This document shows, one piece after another, positions 13,761 through 25,800 of a stretch of 64,000 bases of DNA. The stretch is taken from positions 207,877-271,876 of the forward strand of contig VXBA01000127.1 in the NCBI GenBank assembly GCA_013399895.1, given 5' to 3'. How positions within the stretch are numbered: the first letter of the stretch is position 1; the number at the start of each line of letters is the position of its first letter. Under the pieces are notes generated by a model. That model saw only the letters and a list, made by a program, of their open reading frames with translations, had not been told where the DNA came from and made no database searches. The position numbers and the translations under genes are program-made. This DNA comes from Serilophus lunatus (lineage: Eukaryota > Chordata > Aves > Passeriformes > Eurylaimidae).

Positions 13761-13779
13761 AAAATCTGTGCAAGAGCTT

Positions 13780-14230
13780 TTGTATGTTTCCAGATGATAG
13801 ATTTTGGAATTTGGGCTACCCCACTGGCAGCTCAGAGCTAGCTGTGAACTGGTCTCATGGAAAAAATTGGCAAGCTTTGGTCTTCAAAGAATTAAACTTC
13901 CTTTTTAAGGCCTTCCTAGGTAAGCTAAAAAATTACGAAGAAAAGCCTATTGAACAAAAGGGTAACGGTGCCGTAATGAATAATACGGATGCCACTTAGA
14001 AGGCTAGGGAGCGCTTCCAGTGATGGCAGTGCTGGATCTGAAACAAAACCGGACCTCAGGTACAGCAGCACTTGATTGTTTTCCAGGGCCCACGGATTTG
14101 CATTTCACTAAGTCAGGATGCGAGGTGCTAAGCCTAGATTTTTTTTTTTCCCTTGCAAACCAGCCTCCAAATTTAGAAATGTATGGGAATGCTGCAGCTT
14201 CAAATAGCAGACCTTGTTAAAAGATGCTGT
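13780..14230. promoter_or_regulatory. Candidate conserved non-coding block just upstream of a CLYBL exon
   Basis: This is complex sequence with AATTAAAC, AAAAATTACG and GTAATGAATAATACGG words (about 13890-13990), rare CpGs and no repeats. It lies within 150 bp to 600 bp of the next CLYBL exon. Short frames of 66 and 71 codons cross it but have no family signature. I read it as possible enhancer DNA; support is weak. Confidence 0.22.
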
Positions 14231-14361
14231 AATTTTTTTTAATTATCAGGTTTTGGGGTGGGGAGAGGAGTTTGTTATACTCAGGTGAATATTTAACGTG
14301 TTATATATACATGCAGACTGTATTTTTTATTTCTCTGATAGCTCATTCTGTCTAGTTTTAG

Positions 14362-14463
14362 TTTTCAGACAAATTCTTACATCACCTCAAAGGCCGAACA
14401 CTTGTAGAACCAATGAATTTTATCCCCTTTGTGGAAACTGCAATGGGCTTGCTCAATTTTAAG
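14362..14463 (+). CDS. CLYBL: CLYBL coding exon: metal-binding glutamate segment
   Basis: This exon codes 34 residues, FSDKFLHHLKGRTL through VETAMGLLNFK, in phase 0 at both ends. The glutamate in FVETAMG is the magnesium ligand of the HpcH/HpaI and citrate lyase beta fold. Two AGs compete at the 5' end. The first (14360-14361, GTTTTAG) gives W-F-S-D-K, matching the W-F-A-D-K of human CLYBL. The second (14367-14368) would start the exon 7 bases later and break the frame. The donor is AAG|GTAAGC. Confidence 0.96.
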
Positions 14464-16172
14464 GTAAGCAAGTCTCAAAATGTTCATGTTTTGCCATCTC
14501 AGCAAACTAGGATAAGCAGAATACTCCTCAGTCTCTCCCTAATTTCCCTGAGGAAGAGAGGTTAAAACATATTGTTCAATCCCAAAAAACATTTGCACAT
14601 TGAACTCTGATGTTTGTATTGTAAAGACTGTCAAAAATTCAAAATATTCCAGACAGCCCACACCAAGTAAAAAAAACCTCTCTGCACTGTTATCATTTTG
14701 AACACACTTGGAGTAGAAACGGGCTTCTCCAAAAATTTGAAATATTCAGTGTTGTAATATACTTGGCTATTTATTAGCTGTCAGACTCAATTTTTGTATA
14801 ATATTTAATTGAAAAAAGAGTTAATCATCCTTTAACTATTGCTAAACTTGCATCTTTATAATGGTTTCTACTGGTAATATTACAACCAAATTCCATGTTA
14901 TAGTTTCTTTTTGTATATGATGGAGTGCTTAATGCTAAGATTAAAAGTATAATTAACTTTGAAATTATCTGAAGAACATGCTCATTTTTAAGGGCAATTT
15001 ATAAATTTCATTTTAATATAAATCACTCCTCAACCTTTAGTATCAAGTCCAGATTTTTCAGAAAGGCAAGGCAGCATAGTAAGGGAAGTAAGGGAAGCTC
15101 TAAGGGAAAAGTTTCATACCAGTTGATGCACAGATCAGAAGTACCTCCAGAAGTACCGTCAGGCCTCACAGGCAGCCTGCTCGTTTGATACAGCTATTCA
15201 TCTCACAGTGCACACCAACCTATCTGGGAACACGGGAACACAGTAACACAGTAACCAAATGGACATGCTCCTGTCCGGTTTAAAAATACAGAATTAAATC
15301 ATATTTTAAACCCTCTGATGTTTTTCTTCATCTATAGTGTTTTAAAGTGGAGGTTTAATATTGCAGTTCCTGATGTTTGCAGGGGAGTTGCCTATTAAAG
15401 CATTCCGCTAAAGAATAAAGAATAAGTGTCCCACAAGCTGCCATAGAACAACCATTAGTAGAGCTGGTAATGACATCTCTCTCTCTCCATGTACCTTAGC
15501 CTTAAAAAATACTAATACTATCCAAACATTCATATAAAACACCAATGTTACTCTCTTCATTGTGTAGCTACAGTAGCAAAATTTTTCTTACTTTTATTTT
15601 AGTGCTCTTCTACAGCACTTGTTGCATTTTTAACTTCCTTAGCTAATTATTAGTTATAAAGAAGATTTAAAATTGTCAATCCTGTAAGAAATCCTTAGAC
15701 CCTGTAAGGAAGCTACAATAATTTTAAACCATTCATATTATTTATTTCATAAAATAGATTCTGATCTTCATTTACATTTGTCATGCAGATGTATTCATGT
15801 CAAACTAATAGAATTTAATAATTTTTGCTTGCTTTGAGGCAGTATTTGCGAAATGTTTTGTTTCATATTATTACATAAACGTCTGAAGTAGTCAACACAG
15901 AGCATTAGGTTAACCAGAAGGTGAGGAACATGCTATGACCTCCTGTATTTATAAAGACTAGGGATATAGGCGCTTAGGGAAAGAAAAGTACATTTTCTCT
16001 TTTGCTGAGTCATTTTAAAACACTGTGCATAGTCAAGCACCTACCATGTCTTTTCTTAGTAGGACCAAATTTTGCTGAAGGATTTCGCTAACACTGAGTT
16101 GCTGTAATATCCTCTGTAGACTCTCCGCATCTTGTGTTTCTGTAGAAATTAATACTGTGTTCTCATTTGAAG
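14464..16172 (+). other. CLYBL: CLYBL intron, about 1.7 kb
   Basis: A GTAAGC donor and a TTTGAAG acceptor bound this AT-rich intron. It holds two tiny imperfect tandem stretches, around 15078-15110 (GGGAAGTAA-like units) and 15225-15256 (GGAACACAGTAACAC-like units). Otherwise I see nothing in it. Confidence 0.9.
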
Positions 16173-16266
16173 GCTGTCTGTGAAGAAGCACTGAGAACCG
16201 GATCCCAGGTTGGCTTTCATTTGGATGCAGTCGTCTTTGGAGGAGAGGATTTCCGTGCCAGCATAG
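16173..16266 (+). CDS. CLYBL: CLYBL coding exon: GGEDFRAS motif
   Basis: This exon codes AVCEEALRTG through FGGEDFRASI plus the first base of a glycine codon. The aspartate of GGEDFRAS is the second magnesium ligand and the arginine lines the CoA-ester pocket in this family. The acceptor is TTTGAAG, with a short pyrimidine tract. The donor is ATAG|GTTGTT, which is weaker than consensus. Reading continues open through the donor into the intron for about 60 codons, so intron retention would give a different C-terminus before stopping at 16452-16454. The join to the next exon restores GATSSKE exactly as in mammals, so this donor is correct. Confidence 0.95.
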
Positions 16267-17609
16267 GTTGTTACTTGTCTCTTTGCTATAAATGTTTATG
16301 TATGGCATTTGCATTGGAGAAGCCCATGGCATTTCTGACAGCAACAATGACAACACTTGATTCTGCACTTTATGTTTTCACTTTTCTCATTTTTTTTTTC
16401 AATGCAATATGTATCGCTAGGAAATTAAAACATGTAAAAACATGGTCCCTGTAAAACATGTAAAACAGGGCACCAATACTTTCTTGTGATTCTTGACATT
16501 CCATAATAAAAATTAATGAGAGGGGGAAAAAAAAGGCCTGTTGAGTCACTGAAAGAATTTTAAAATGTTATATCCATAAACAACATGCACATGCTTTTTA
16601 GAACTACGTCTCAAAGTCCTAAAATACTGGTGTCTGCTTCATAGACAGCTGCCAATTAGGATTTTAACATCATGCACAAATGCTCTCCTGCTACATTTTG
16701 CTTTCATGAATTTACTTTAAATATGTTACATATCAATACAGCCACATATTCACATGAAAGTACTATTACCCTTCCTAAAAAATAAAAGTGCTTCAGCATT
16801 TCTAAGAAGCCACTTAGTTTCTGATTTTGTTTAAAGATAAAATACAAAAGCTCAGAGCTATCAACTTCTAAATTAAAAATAAGTATATTAATGTAAAAAT
16901 TAGCATTGCTTTACTAAAGTACTCCTTACCAAGTGGAAATCTGTCTCTAAATATTGACCTCATTATCATTGTTATTATTTTTTTCCCATCAGCCTTAACA
17001 TGAACACTTTGCTTAGCTTGTGCCCTGTAAGCACGTGAAGTCTCATGAACATTTTTGCTTCTTCGCAGAAGTCATCTCCTACCATTTTTTCATTCAAATA
17101 CTAAAGCTTAAATATTCAGCTTAGGACATCAGTTGTGACAAGAATCAGAACGAAGGAAAGTGCAATTCTATTCTCAGTGTGAATTTTTTAACCATTTAGT
17201 TGGACCCAGTGTATCAATTTGTGCAAAGCTTCTCTTGCCTTAGTGCTTCTCACTGTACATGCAGCAAATAGTAAAATCAAATAATTGCTTCATTTTAGTT
17301 CCAACTCAGTAGCCCTTATCAGATAAAGATTACGCTGATTTCAGGCTTACAACTTCTAGTTTAAACTAAGTCAAAATCTGAATTTATAAGCTAGTGTTTA
17401 AAGAGATGGTATCTTTTATTTTTGCTTAAGCAGCATTTTTTTTTTCCTCAGAGGAGTAACATTTTGGCTTTACAGCCTTACACCCCTCTTCTGTTTTCTA
17501 AATTGGTTAAATAGAATCTCAAAACCAGCATTTTTTAACAGGAAACATTTAAAACAGAAAGGTATAAAATACTCTTGTCCCCTTTTCTTTGTTTTCATTA
17601 TTTTCATAG
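16267..17609 (+). other. CLYBL: CLYBL intron, about 1.3 kb
   Basis: This short AT-rich phase-1 intron begins GTTGTT and ends TTTCATAG. Near its start is a small imperfect duplication of ACATGTAAAA units (about 16430-16465). Nothing else is recognisable. Confidence 0.9.
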
Positions 17610-17777
17610 GTGCAACAAGCAGTAAGGAAACTCACGATATTCAATATGCCAGGCAAAAAATAATAGTTACAGCAAAGGCATTTGGCCTTCAAGCAATAGA
17701 CCTTGTTTACATCGATTTCCATGATGAAGATGGGCTCCGCAGACAATCCAGAGAAGGTGCCTCAATGGGATTCACTG
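17610..17777 (+). CDS. CLYBL: CLYBL coding exon: ATSSKET to GASMGFTG
   Basis: This exon codes 55 full residues, beginning ATSSKETHDIQYARQ, with a split glycine at each end (phases 1 and 1). It contains AKAFGLQAIDLVYIDF, a barrel strand with acidic residues near the active site, and RQSREGASMGFTG, which precedes the HPNQ motif. The arginine at the position of the common human nonsense polymorphism (human Arg259) is intact as AGA at 17750-17752. The acceptor is TTTTCATAG and the donor is ACTG|GTATGA. Length equals the mammalian exon with no insertion or deletion. Confidence 0.97.
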
Positions 17778-20289
17778 GTATGACTTTTTGCTGGTGTCTC
17801 AAGATAAGCTATATCTTCTTCATTTTAAATATATTGCTACATTTACTGTCACTTAGACAAATAACTTGGGTTTTATTTCAGATCATTTATTGAAAAACTA
17901 ATTAATACCAGCTCTTATATTTTTAGTAATATCTTAAAAATTGCAACTGGAAATTTAGCCTGAAAAGTCACAGGCTGCTTTTTAAAACCACACCTCATGA
18001 AGCAGTGACTGGTTTTGAAGAGAAGTTGGGGCAGATGCTGTGCAGTGATTCCTTCCATCACAGAGCACAGGAAAGGCGACACTGTACTCAGGAGTGGCCA
18101 CTCTACAATTGGAGCCTTTTCTCTTTAACAGTGGCAGTTGTTAAAAAATACTTTTTAGTGAAGGAGGTGAGAAGCAAATCTCATATGCTAGCTGCTAGGA
18201 GAAAGTTATTTTCTTATTATTTTCTTTGATTTGTTTTACATCTTCTGTCTCCCCTCCCAGTAAGTGCTGGTGACACCTACGGGTATTGGCAGACAGCAAG
18301 AGCAGCAGGCTCCTTGCCCCAGAGTCCTGTAATGCAGCCTGTTACACTGTGATTGGTGTACCAGGTCACTCAGACACCCTGTTGGGACAGTGCCGCCACC
18401 AGAGTTTGGGGGTTTGCAATAGAGAACAGCCATTTGACACACACATTAGAGAATCCTAACATACAAGGCAAATGTTGCATTATTTTTCCCTGACTGTGAC
18501 TCAGGATATACATGCAGTAATAGTACACCCCTTAGGTTTTTGTTACCAAAAGCATGGATCCTGGCAACACCACCTAGCAAGCTCTGTTTCTGTGATTAAC
18601 TTTACATGATATCTTAAAGCACCAAGCAAAAAAACCCCAAGTGTTACTTTAAGTGATCTTGGCATGCCAGTGAAAGAATAGAAATCAATGCTCTTTCAGC
18701 ACCAACACTGCTTTACTGTCTGTTGAGCTTCAACATTTGCAAAACCAAATCCTGTTTCAGAGGCGAAATGGTTAGCTCCTCACAGCTACATTATCCACGG
18801 CCATGCGGATTTCCACCCTTCACTCGCTTGGCATCGAAGTTGGGAAAATAACAGAACTGCTGCACGGTAGCACCTGCTGATGGCTACCTAGTCTCAACCA
18901 ATATTTCCTAGCTTAAGGAAAGGCTTGATTTTTGATAAAAACATAAGCATCTGAACCTCCTGTTGACAGAAGATGGAGTTGCAGATGCCTAGCACCTTTG
19001 AGAGCACTCCTTCTGAATGCTTAATGTACATTTAAAGACTTGATTCAGGCTGCCAATTTAGGACATTTAGAAATGCTTAGCATAACCAGTGTTGATGGTG
19101 GTTTGGACTCCACTGACTTTATGGTGGAAGTTCTCTGACATTAGGGCAAAGTCCAGACAGGAGACAAATAAAAAGGCCATGTGTAGCGATTTAGAGTGTA
19201 AAGTGACTTTCTAATGTGGCCATAGATGTGTCTTGCCTTTCCATACAAGGTGCAAAGGTCTGTAAAAGGTACTGACTTCATTAAGGTGAACTCACAGCTC
19301 CTGTTTTTTGCTTCCTGCCTTTCCACAGCTATCATCCATAAATTTCCAAAATCCAGCAAACAACCTGACCGGTCCAGCCATAATTAGAGATGGGCAATAC
19401 TGACTTTTCTGATTTGGTAGAGGGGAAAAAAATTTAAAACTCTGTTTAAGGTAGAACAAATCAGTATTTTTCATTTTATTTTTTTAAAAAGAACAAAAAT
19501 ATTTTAGGATAATCTAAAATGTTTCACTTGTTCTTTGTATCTTTTGCTTTCAGTTTATCTAATATTTTTATAATCTTTCTTCCTTGTTTTGATTAAAACA
19601 AAATGTAATTTCAAAATTGAAGGCAAAATCTTTTTTTTTCAAACCTACATAAATGAGATATTCCAATTCCAGTGAAATATTCCAATACTCCAATTTCACA
19701 TTCATCACAGAAAATTCAGCTAATGAGTGTTATCTTAATCCATAACCTTGTATAAAGTAAAAGTATGCACATCATTTTTGCCACTGACAGTCCTCTGATA
19801 ATGTGAAAGTAAAGTATTAAAATATCACCTTAATAACAAGTCTGAAATGTGCAATTCTTTTAATTTTTAAACATGTAAGATCCCTTCTGGCTACTTTTTC
19901 ACGAAGAATCAAAATCATTGAAATCAACAGAACTAAAATGAGCTGAGTCTTCTTCCAGATTGCTCTCTTAGTTGGAAAACACTCACTTATTTGTTGTATG
20001 CACAGGGCTGAATTCACCATCCTCAAAAGTGAATCTAAAATATTCACTAAAGTTATATGTTCCCATATTAGACCGGTAGAATTGGATAAATGTAATTAAA
20101 TATGCTCATTCAAGATTAGACAAATGAAATAAAGTAACAAAGAATTTACCAGCTAAGTAATTACTGTGATGAACCTCACTGCTTATTGTAGGCAAGTTTT
20201 CTTTTCTAATTGTCTTAAAACCAGCTTGATTTTCCTTCAGTGAGTGTGTTAACATAAAATCAAGCGTAATTTAGCCAAATTAACAGTCC

Positions 20290-20331
20290 TTTCATTTTCA
20301 TTTCATTTTTCATATTTTCATTTATTTACTT
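20290..20331 (+). repeat. CATTTT-type short tandem repeat
   Basis: Imperfect units of TTTCATTT and TTTTCATA are repeated over about 40 bases. This is simple-sequence DNA within an intron and has no evident function. Confidence 0.7.
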
Positions 20332-21419
20332 TTCCGTATGTAGCCATAGACACCCAGCAAGATGTTTTACAATATCAGCACCTGTGGACTTTAAATCAGT
20401 GTGTTGCCTATATAAATGAGCATAGGTTTTAGGAATGTTTATGTAAAAAATTAGATAAACTTTGCCATAAGCTTTAACAGCTGATTTGGTCATTGTAGAA
20501 AGTCCTGTGCTACATGCTGAGAGGCCAAATACAAATACGAAACAGTATAGGTTCCTCTCTTTTGCAGTCTTTTGTAGAAGTCTAAAATGACACCATCATA
20601 CAGTTACCTAAAGGACTTGGCAGGTATTGATTTAAAGCACGATATATCAAGTGGTACTGTAAAAAAGGATTTCATGGTCATAAATTTTAATGTCTTCCCA
20701 TTTTGCACTCTCTCAGTAACTTGTCAATAACAACAATTCTGTTTAAAATATTTGCTTCATTCCTGCATGGCATTATGTCTGTTAGACAGTTATTTGGATA
20801 TGTAATCTGTGACAAAATTCAACCAAGTGCTATAAATCAAAAGTTGGATTATATTCTCTGTAAATTGTTCAGTAGTATTTTAATGATCAAAGCATAGTTT
20901 ACTGCTACAGATATCTTTGTTGAAAGCAAATCTTTTTACAGAAATATTTTGCACTTAAAAAAAAATCGTATATATGTATTTTTAGTTTTGTTATAATTAT
21001 AGATTGACTTTAAATATAATTTAAAATATACCCAAGATTTTTTCCAGAAAACTAATCCTTTGAATTTTTCAAGGATTGTTTGTACACTTCAGTTTTAGAA
21101 TTAGTCATTTAGCTAGGGATAATTTGTTGTATTACAAATAAGGAACATCATAATCTTAATAATGATGGTATTTTATTAAATTGACTAAAAGACCGTTGAG
21201 TACACCTAATATAAAAAAATCTTTCGTGTAATTTCTTTCAAAAAATACAGTTCTTATGGGGTTTTAAATTTTTACCTATTCTTAAGTTATTTTTAAAATA
21301 GTTATGATTTTGAAATTTCTAACCAAATATTTGGGTGCCTGTGAAATCATAAACTAAATGTTGTTTAATAGGAAATAAAATTGAGCTACTTATGGCTTTT
21401 TAGCAAAGGACCATAGCAG

Positions 21420-21900
21420 CACTAAAAGACTAGTATTTCTTCGCTCATTTAATTAAGTAGATTTTCTTCGTACTCCAGATTATCTCCCAGATGCACCGCA
21501 GTCTGATAAAAGTAATCCCAGGGGGTTTTTGCGGGAGTTATTTAATTGAAAATAGGTGTATTTCTGCGATCATGCATGACACTTCTCAGGTCTAGTGCTG
21601 GGCTGATTTCTAACATGCAGCTGCCATAACGTCAGTTAGAACACGGGAGCAGACCCCGTTGTGCAGGAAACCTCCTTAGGTCCTGACACTCCCAACTTTT
21701 CCTTGCACGCAAAACTCTGTCCCGCGGGAGGCTGTAGCGGGCGGCAGGGCTCTGGGACCCTCGGTCTGCAGGCACTGCTCACTTGCTGGCACGTTTGCAG
21801 GATCAGGCTCATCCCTCTAACTAGTTTTGTTGTCTGGCACCGAGGAGAGTCATTAATTCCACGGGAAACTGGGAATTATGGTAGCCTCTCTTTATGAAAA
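21420..21900. promoter_or_regulatory. Candidate conserved non-coding block with homeodomain core and CpG-rich tail
   Basis: The block starts with the palindrome TTAATTAA at 21449-21456. It continues with AGATTATCT, GATAAAAGTAATCCC (OTX-like TAATCC), TTATTTAATTG and a CRE-like TAACGTCAG near 21628. It then turns CpG-bearing at 21720-21760. The sequence is fully non-repetitive. The change from AT-rich homeodomain words to a GC-rich end is similar to the blocks downstream of CLYBL. An enhancer for a developmental gene nearby is likely but unproven. Confidence 0.35.
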
Positions 21901-22093
21901 CACTTTGAAGGAAAACTGCAGAAATCACACACTGGTCTGTGAAATTCCCATAGAAATGAACTCACAATGTCAAACGTTGCACTTTTAAAACCGTCAAACA
22001 AATTAGACATGTATTTGTTTTAAGGTGGCTAAATACAATCACGGATTAAAACGGATTATGTGGCTGTCTATTCACAGTTGAAAATCTCTAGTT

Positions 22094-22110
22094 AAAAAAA
22101 AAAAAAAAAA
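22094..22110 (+). repeat. A(17) homopolymer
   Basis: A run of 17 adenines within the intron. No target-site duplication or retroposed body is recognisable upstream, so I do not call it a retroposon tail. Confidence 0.85.
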
Positions 22111-22768
22111 GACAAAATCTATTTTTATTTTCTTAACTTGATGTTTATACAAGAAAGGATTAAAAAAGCCCCGCTTCATAAAACCTCAGGTCACTGCTGG
22201 TACTTGTTTAGAATACTGGTGACTAAACAAATATTGCAGCCTACCTGCAACTGCCAACAATTGCAGCAACAACAATTTAAACAACATTGAGAATTTTATG
22301 GTGCTAAGCCAATGGTGTAAATTTAAAGCTTGATCCTTAGCATACTGATAACTTTTCAGTCTTTGATACAACTTATTTGTGTGTGGCTGGAGCTGTTTCT
22401 TGCATAGTTAAATTCAGTGATGCAATATAATGAAGTGTTATTTACTGCGCCAGGCAAAAAATTGCACCTGAAATGCCTGGGAGAAGATGTATGGATCAAA
22501 AGGGGGAGGGAGGAGAAAGAATTGTGAGTTCTTTTAAACTACATTGAATGCAAGCATAGTGCAAGGTATTTTTATTCTTAAAAAAAAAATCCAGCAAAAA
22601 TTGGTCTGTCTGTTTTCTAGTTTTAAAAATTAAAGAAATCAAAGTAAAATAATTAGTTAGAGATCAAGAAAGTCTGCAAGGCATATGAGAGCCTCAAGTG
22701 GTTGGAACATTTTGCTTGAACATCTGTTTGTCAATGCATGATTCTGGTGTTATTAATCTTCTTTGTAG

Positions 22769-22893
22769 GTAAGCAGGTGATTCACCCCAACCAAATTGCT
22801 GTTGTCCAGGAACAGTTCTCTCCGAGCCCTGAAAAAATAAAGTGGGCACAAGAACTGATTTCTGCTTTTGAAGAGCATCAGCGATTAGGCAAG
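22769..22893 (+). CDS. CLYBL: CLYBL coding exon: GKQVIHPNQ motif
   Basis: This exon codes the end of a split glycine plus 41 residues, KQVIHPNQIAVVQ through EHQRLGK, ending at a codon boundary. GKQ(V/C)IHPNQ is the hallmark motif of the citrate lyase beta family, and its His-Pro contacts the CoA moiety. The FSPSPEKIKWAQELISAFEEH helix follows, as in all CLYBL proteins. The acceptor is CTTTGTAG and the donor is AAG|GTAAAT. Compared with human, the changes are conservative (E to Q, A to S, K to E and Q to R in this helix). Confidence 0.97.
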
Positions 22894-25800
22894 GTAAATA
22901 TTCTGTTAATATGCCATAGTGAAAAAGCAAATTTTAATAATATTTAAGATTTAGAAAGGTTGGTGATGGCTCTTTGTATTTATCTTATGAGGTGTGCTGT
23001 AACTGAGAGTAACGCTTGTGAAATCTGTCTCTGGATAAGACTATAGAGTGTATATTTATTATAAATACATCACTTCCCAATATATTTAGAAATAGAACTG
23101 CTATCTTTTTTCTGCTTTAACTTTATTCTTTGATTACACAGCCTTTTGAGTACCTGCATATATCTACAGCTTTGATTAATTAAAACTGCTTCTCCACTAT
23201 GCCGCAAAATCATGCTATTACTGCCAGAGGAAAATATTTGCAACCACAAGACAGGTAGCCTGGCAGACACCAGAGACTGCTCGTACAGACATCGTTTATG
23301 GAAAGAAATAAATGGATTAGGAAACCTTGAGTTTCTAAAAAAAACCTCTACATTGGTAGACCTGTTTCACTTTTTGGGGTTAGATCCCACAAAAATGCCC
23401 GGTAGCAAGTGAATGTACTTTTGAGAACTGCTTGCAGATTGTGGTTCTTAATCATTAAAAATGGGAATGGTTTATGTGCATTTGCACCAATTGCTGGACC
23501 TGAATTTTGGATAGAGGAGAAAGCAAATTAACACTAGAATATGATTGTTCCTAATTTAGTGCATCATTGAGTCTCACGTTTCCTGCTCTGTGGGTTTCTG
23601 CTATGTAAATATTGCGGTGGTGATGCACAATCTGTCTCCACTTTGTGCCAGTAATACTTAAATTAGGGGTCGCCTGAAGGAAGATTTTATGCTAGTTGTG
23701 GCATTGTCAGTTAATTATCTTAAAGGTTATTTGCTATAATCCAGTTTGCCTCTTTTTGAAAGGAAAAAAAAGTTGCAGCCAAATATGTTTATCTTAGTAG
23801 CAGCCAAGCCTGGGCTAGTTAAAAAGCAAAGTCCCAAAGTCAGGATGGGGAGTGTGGATGAGCAGGAATAGTTCGCATGTGCTTGCATGGCATTCAAGTA
23901 GGAGATAAATCCCTCTGGTTGTGAAGTTCATCTATAAGATTGTGCATAGGATCTCACTTTCTCTGGTGCCATATAAATGTTTTCTGCACAATTTTTTTTT
24001 CCATTTTCAGATAGGTAGAAAAAAGATTGTGTGTCTTCCTTGTTACCCTGCATTTCTGATACTACAGATGTTGTGCAGTAAAAATGCTGTAAAGGTCAAA
24101 ACAGAAATTAGGCTTTCTTCCCAGAGTAAAAGTGTGACAAGTTATTTGCTATTGCTCTTCCCTTCTCTTCATTAGGCTATTGCATCCCCTTTGTGGTACC
24201 TTTGTGTTTCCAGTACAGCCATGACTGTGATATTTGGGTGCTGTCTTGAGCAGTAATTTCTGGCTCACCATTAAGATTCTGTATGCCTGGATCTCTTTGT
24301 TCTGTTTCCCTCAGTTCTGAAATGTAAGCAAGCAATATAGAAATAGAAAATGTGTGACTGGTTTTGCCCATTATTCCAATTTACAAAGCTTGGCTCCCTC
24401 CCAAAAGACATCATTATAAACATACTGCTGGTGCAAATGCGTAGGCAGGTAGATGCAGAAAGAAGAGAGTCAAACAACATACTCAGCCAAATATTGTTTA
24501 TGATGTGTTCAGAACTATTCATTCAGCTGAATTTCATGTCAGAAACTCACCTAAGGAATACCCCTGTAATATGAACAGTCAATTAGGAGACTGGACTAAA
24601 TTTAACTCTAGTCCCAGTATCATACAATCATTAAGCCAAACATTTAATATTGAATAGTTTTGCCACATTAGTCTTTGGATTTATTTTCAAACTGCTATTT
24701 TATTGACATCATAGTGAGGGTTTTTGTTTATATCTGGCATTGGAGGGGCAGGGGATGTTTGGATTTGGGGAGTTTTTTTCTCTTCTTAAATGCTTTTAAA
24801 ATAGGTTGCAAGCTTCTGTAGACAGCTACAAGGGCAAATTTGCTGACGGTTTGTGGTTTAGGCTATTTTTTTAACCAACCAGGTTGCATGCTTCAAATAT
24901 TTTTGCGTGTAGCCGTCTATCAATATAAAAGGACTGGCAGGTTAATTAATGTGTGAATTTTGAATCTTATAGCTCCATCAAATTACCAGACTTCATAACA
25001 AAATTGGAATAATAGTTTTCTATGTAGTGCTGATAACTCCTTAACTGAGTTTATAATTTGATGTTATGACTGTGTCAGTAAGAAGAGCTTGGATGATCTG
25101 ATTACTTAATTTTTTTTCCAAAGCAAACATACCTCACTGAGGGATCCTCTCACTCCATGTCCTAGCGACATGCTAAAATGTGAGTAATAACTCTTCCCCT
25201 ACCACCTCCTGGCAAATATTCCACACAGCGGTTTTAGTAATCCTCGTGTCCTAATGAAACACCTCTTCTGTTTTCCTTTCCCTTTTATTATATTAAAGTG
25301 TTCATGTCAGTAAGACTAAAAATATAGCTGTGGTTAGTATGGTTGAGACTTGCATGGTTTTGCCATGTTATTAATCAAAGTTGAAAGCCTGGAAAAAACA
25401 AATGTAAGGGATTTGTGCAGCTGTTTGTGTGGTAGATAAGTTACTAGCCCGCAGTCTCTGGGATCACAGTTTGCTATTAATTTGGTTTAACGTTTGATGC
25501 CCTTAGTTAACAATATTTTATATTAAAATACAGTAATACGCTTTTATAATCTACTCAAATTTGAAACCTACCATTGCCATAATAATCATCTTTTGAAAGA
25601 AGACTGGACCAGGCTACTTCATCCTGGAGGCTGAAATGCTTTGACACAGTAGCCCCCAAATAAGAGTACTGAGGTCAGGAAAAATTAGGATCTCGGATGA
25701 GCACTGTGGAACTAGAGATGTTGTGGCAGTGTTTAAAAAGAAGAAATTACACAGCTAGCCAGCTAGCTGGAAGTATTTGGGATTACCTTATGGAGATAGT

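Larger units (their letters stand above)
10805..14361 (+). other. CLYBL: CLYBL intron, about 3.6 kb
   Basis: The intron starts GTGAGT and ends GTTTTAG. It joins two exons at a codon boundary. It contains two complex, non-repetitive blocks that look regulatory (11560-12460 and 13780-14230, listed separately). It also holds several homopolymer T runs, including 13171-13186 and the T/C tract near 13710-13750. No coding exon is expected here, because the flanking exons are contiguous in the human protein. Confidence 0.85.
17778..22768 (+). other. CLYBL: CLYBL intron, about 5.0 kb
   Basis: A GTATGA donor and a CTTTGTAG acceptor bound this intron. It is mostly AT-rich, with a CATTTT-rich patch (20290-20331), a run of 17 A (22094-22110) and one motif-rich, CpG-bearing block (21420-21900, listed separately). 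A short stretch near 18240-18440 is slightly GC-richer, but I recognise nothing in it. Confidence 0.88.

Noticed and set aside
22094..22110. A(17) as a retroposon poly(A) tail
   Set aside because: No retroposed body or flanking target-site duplication was identified.
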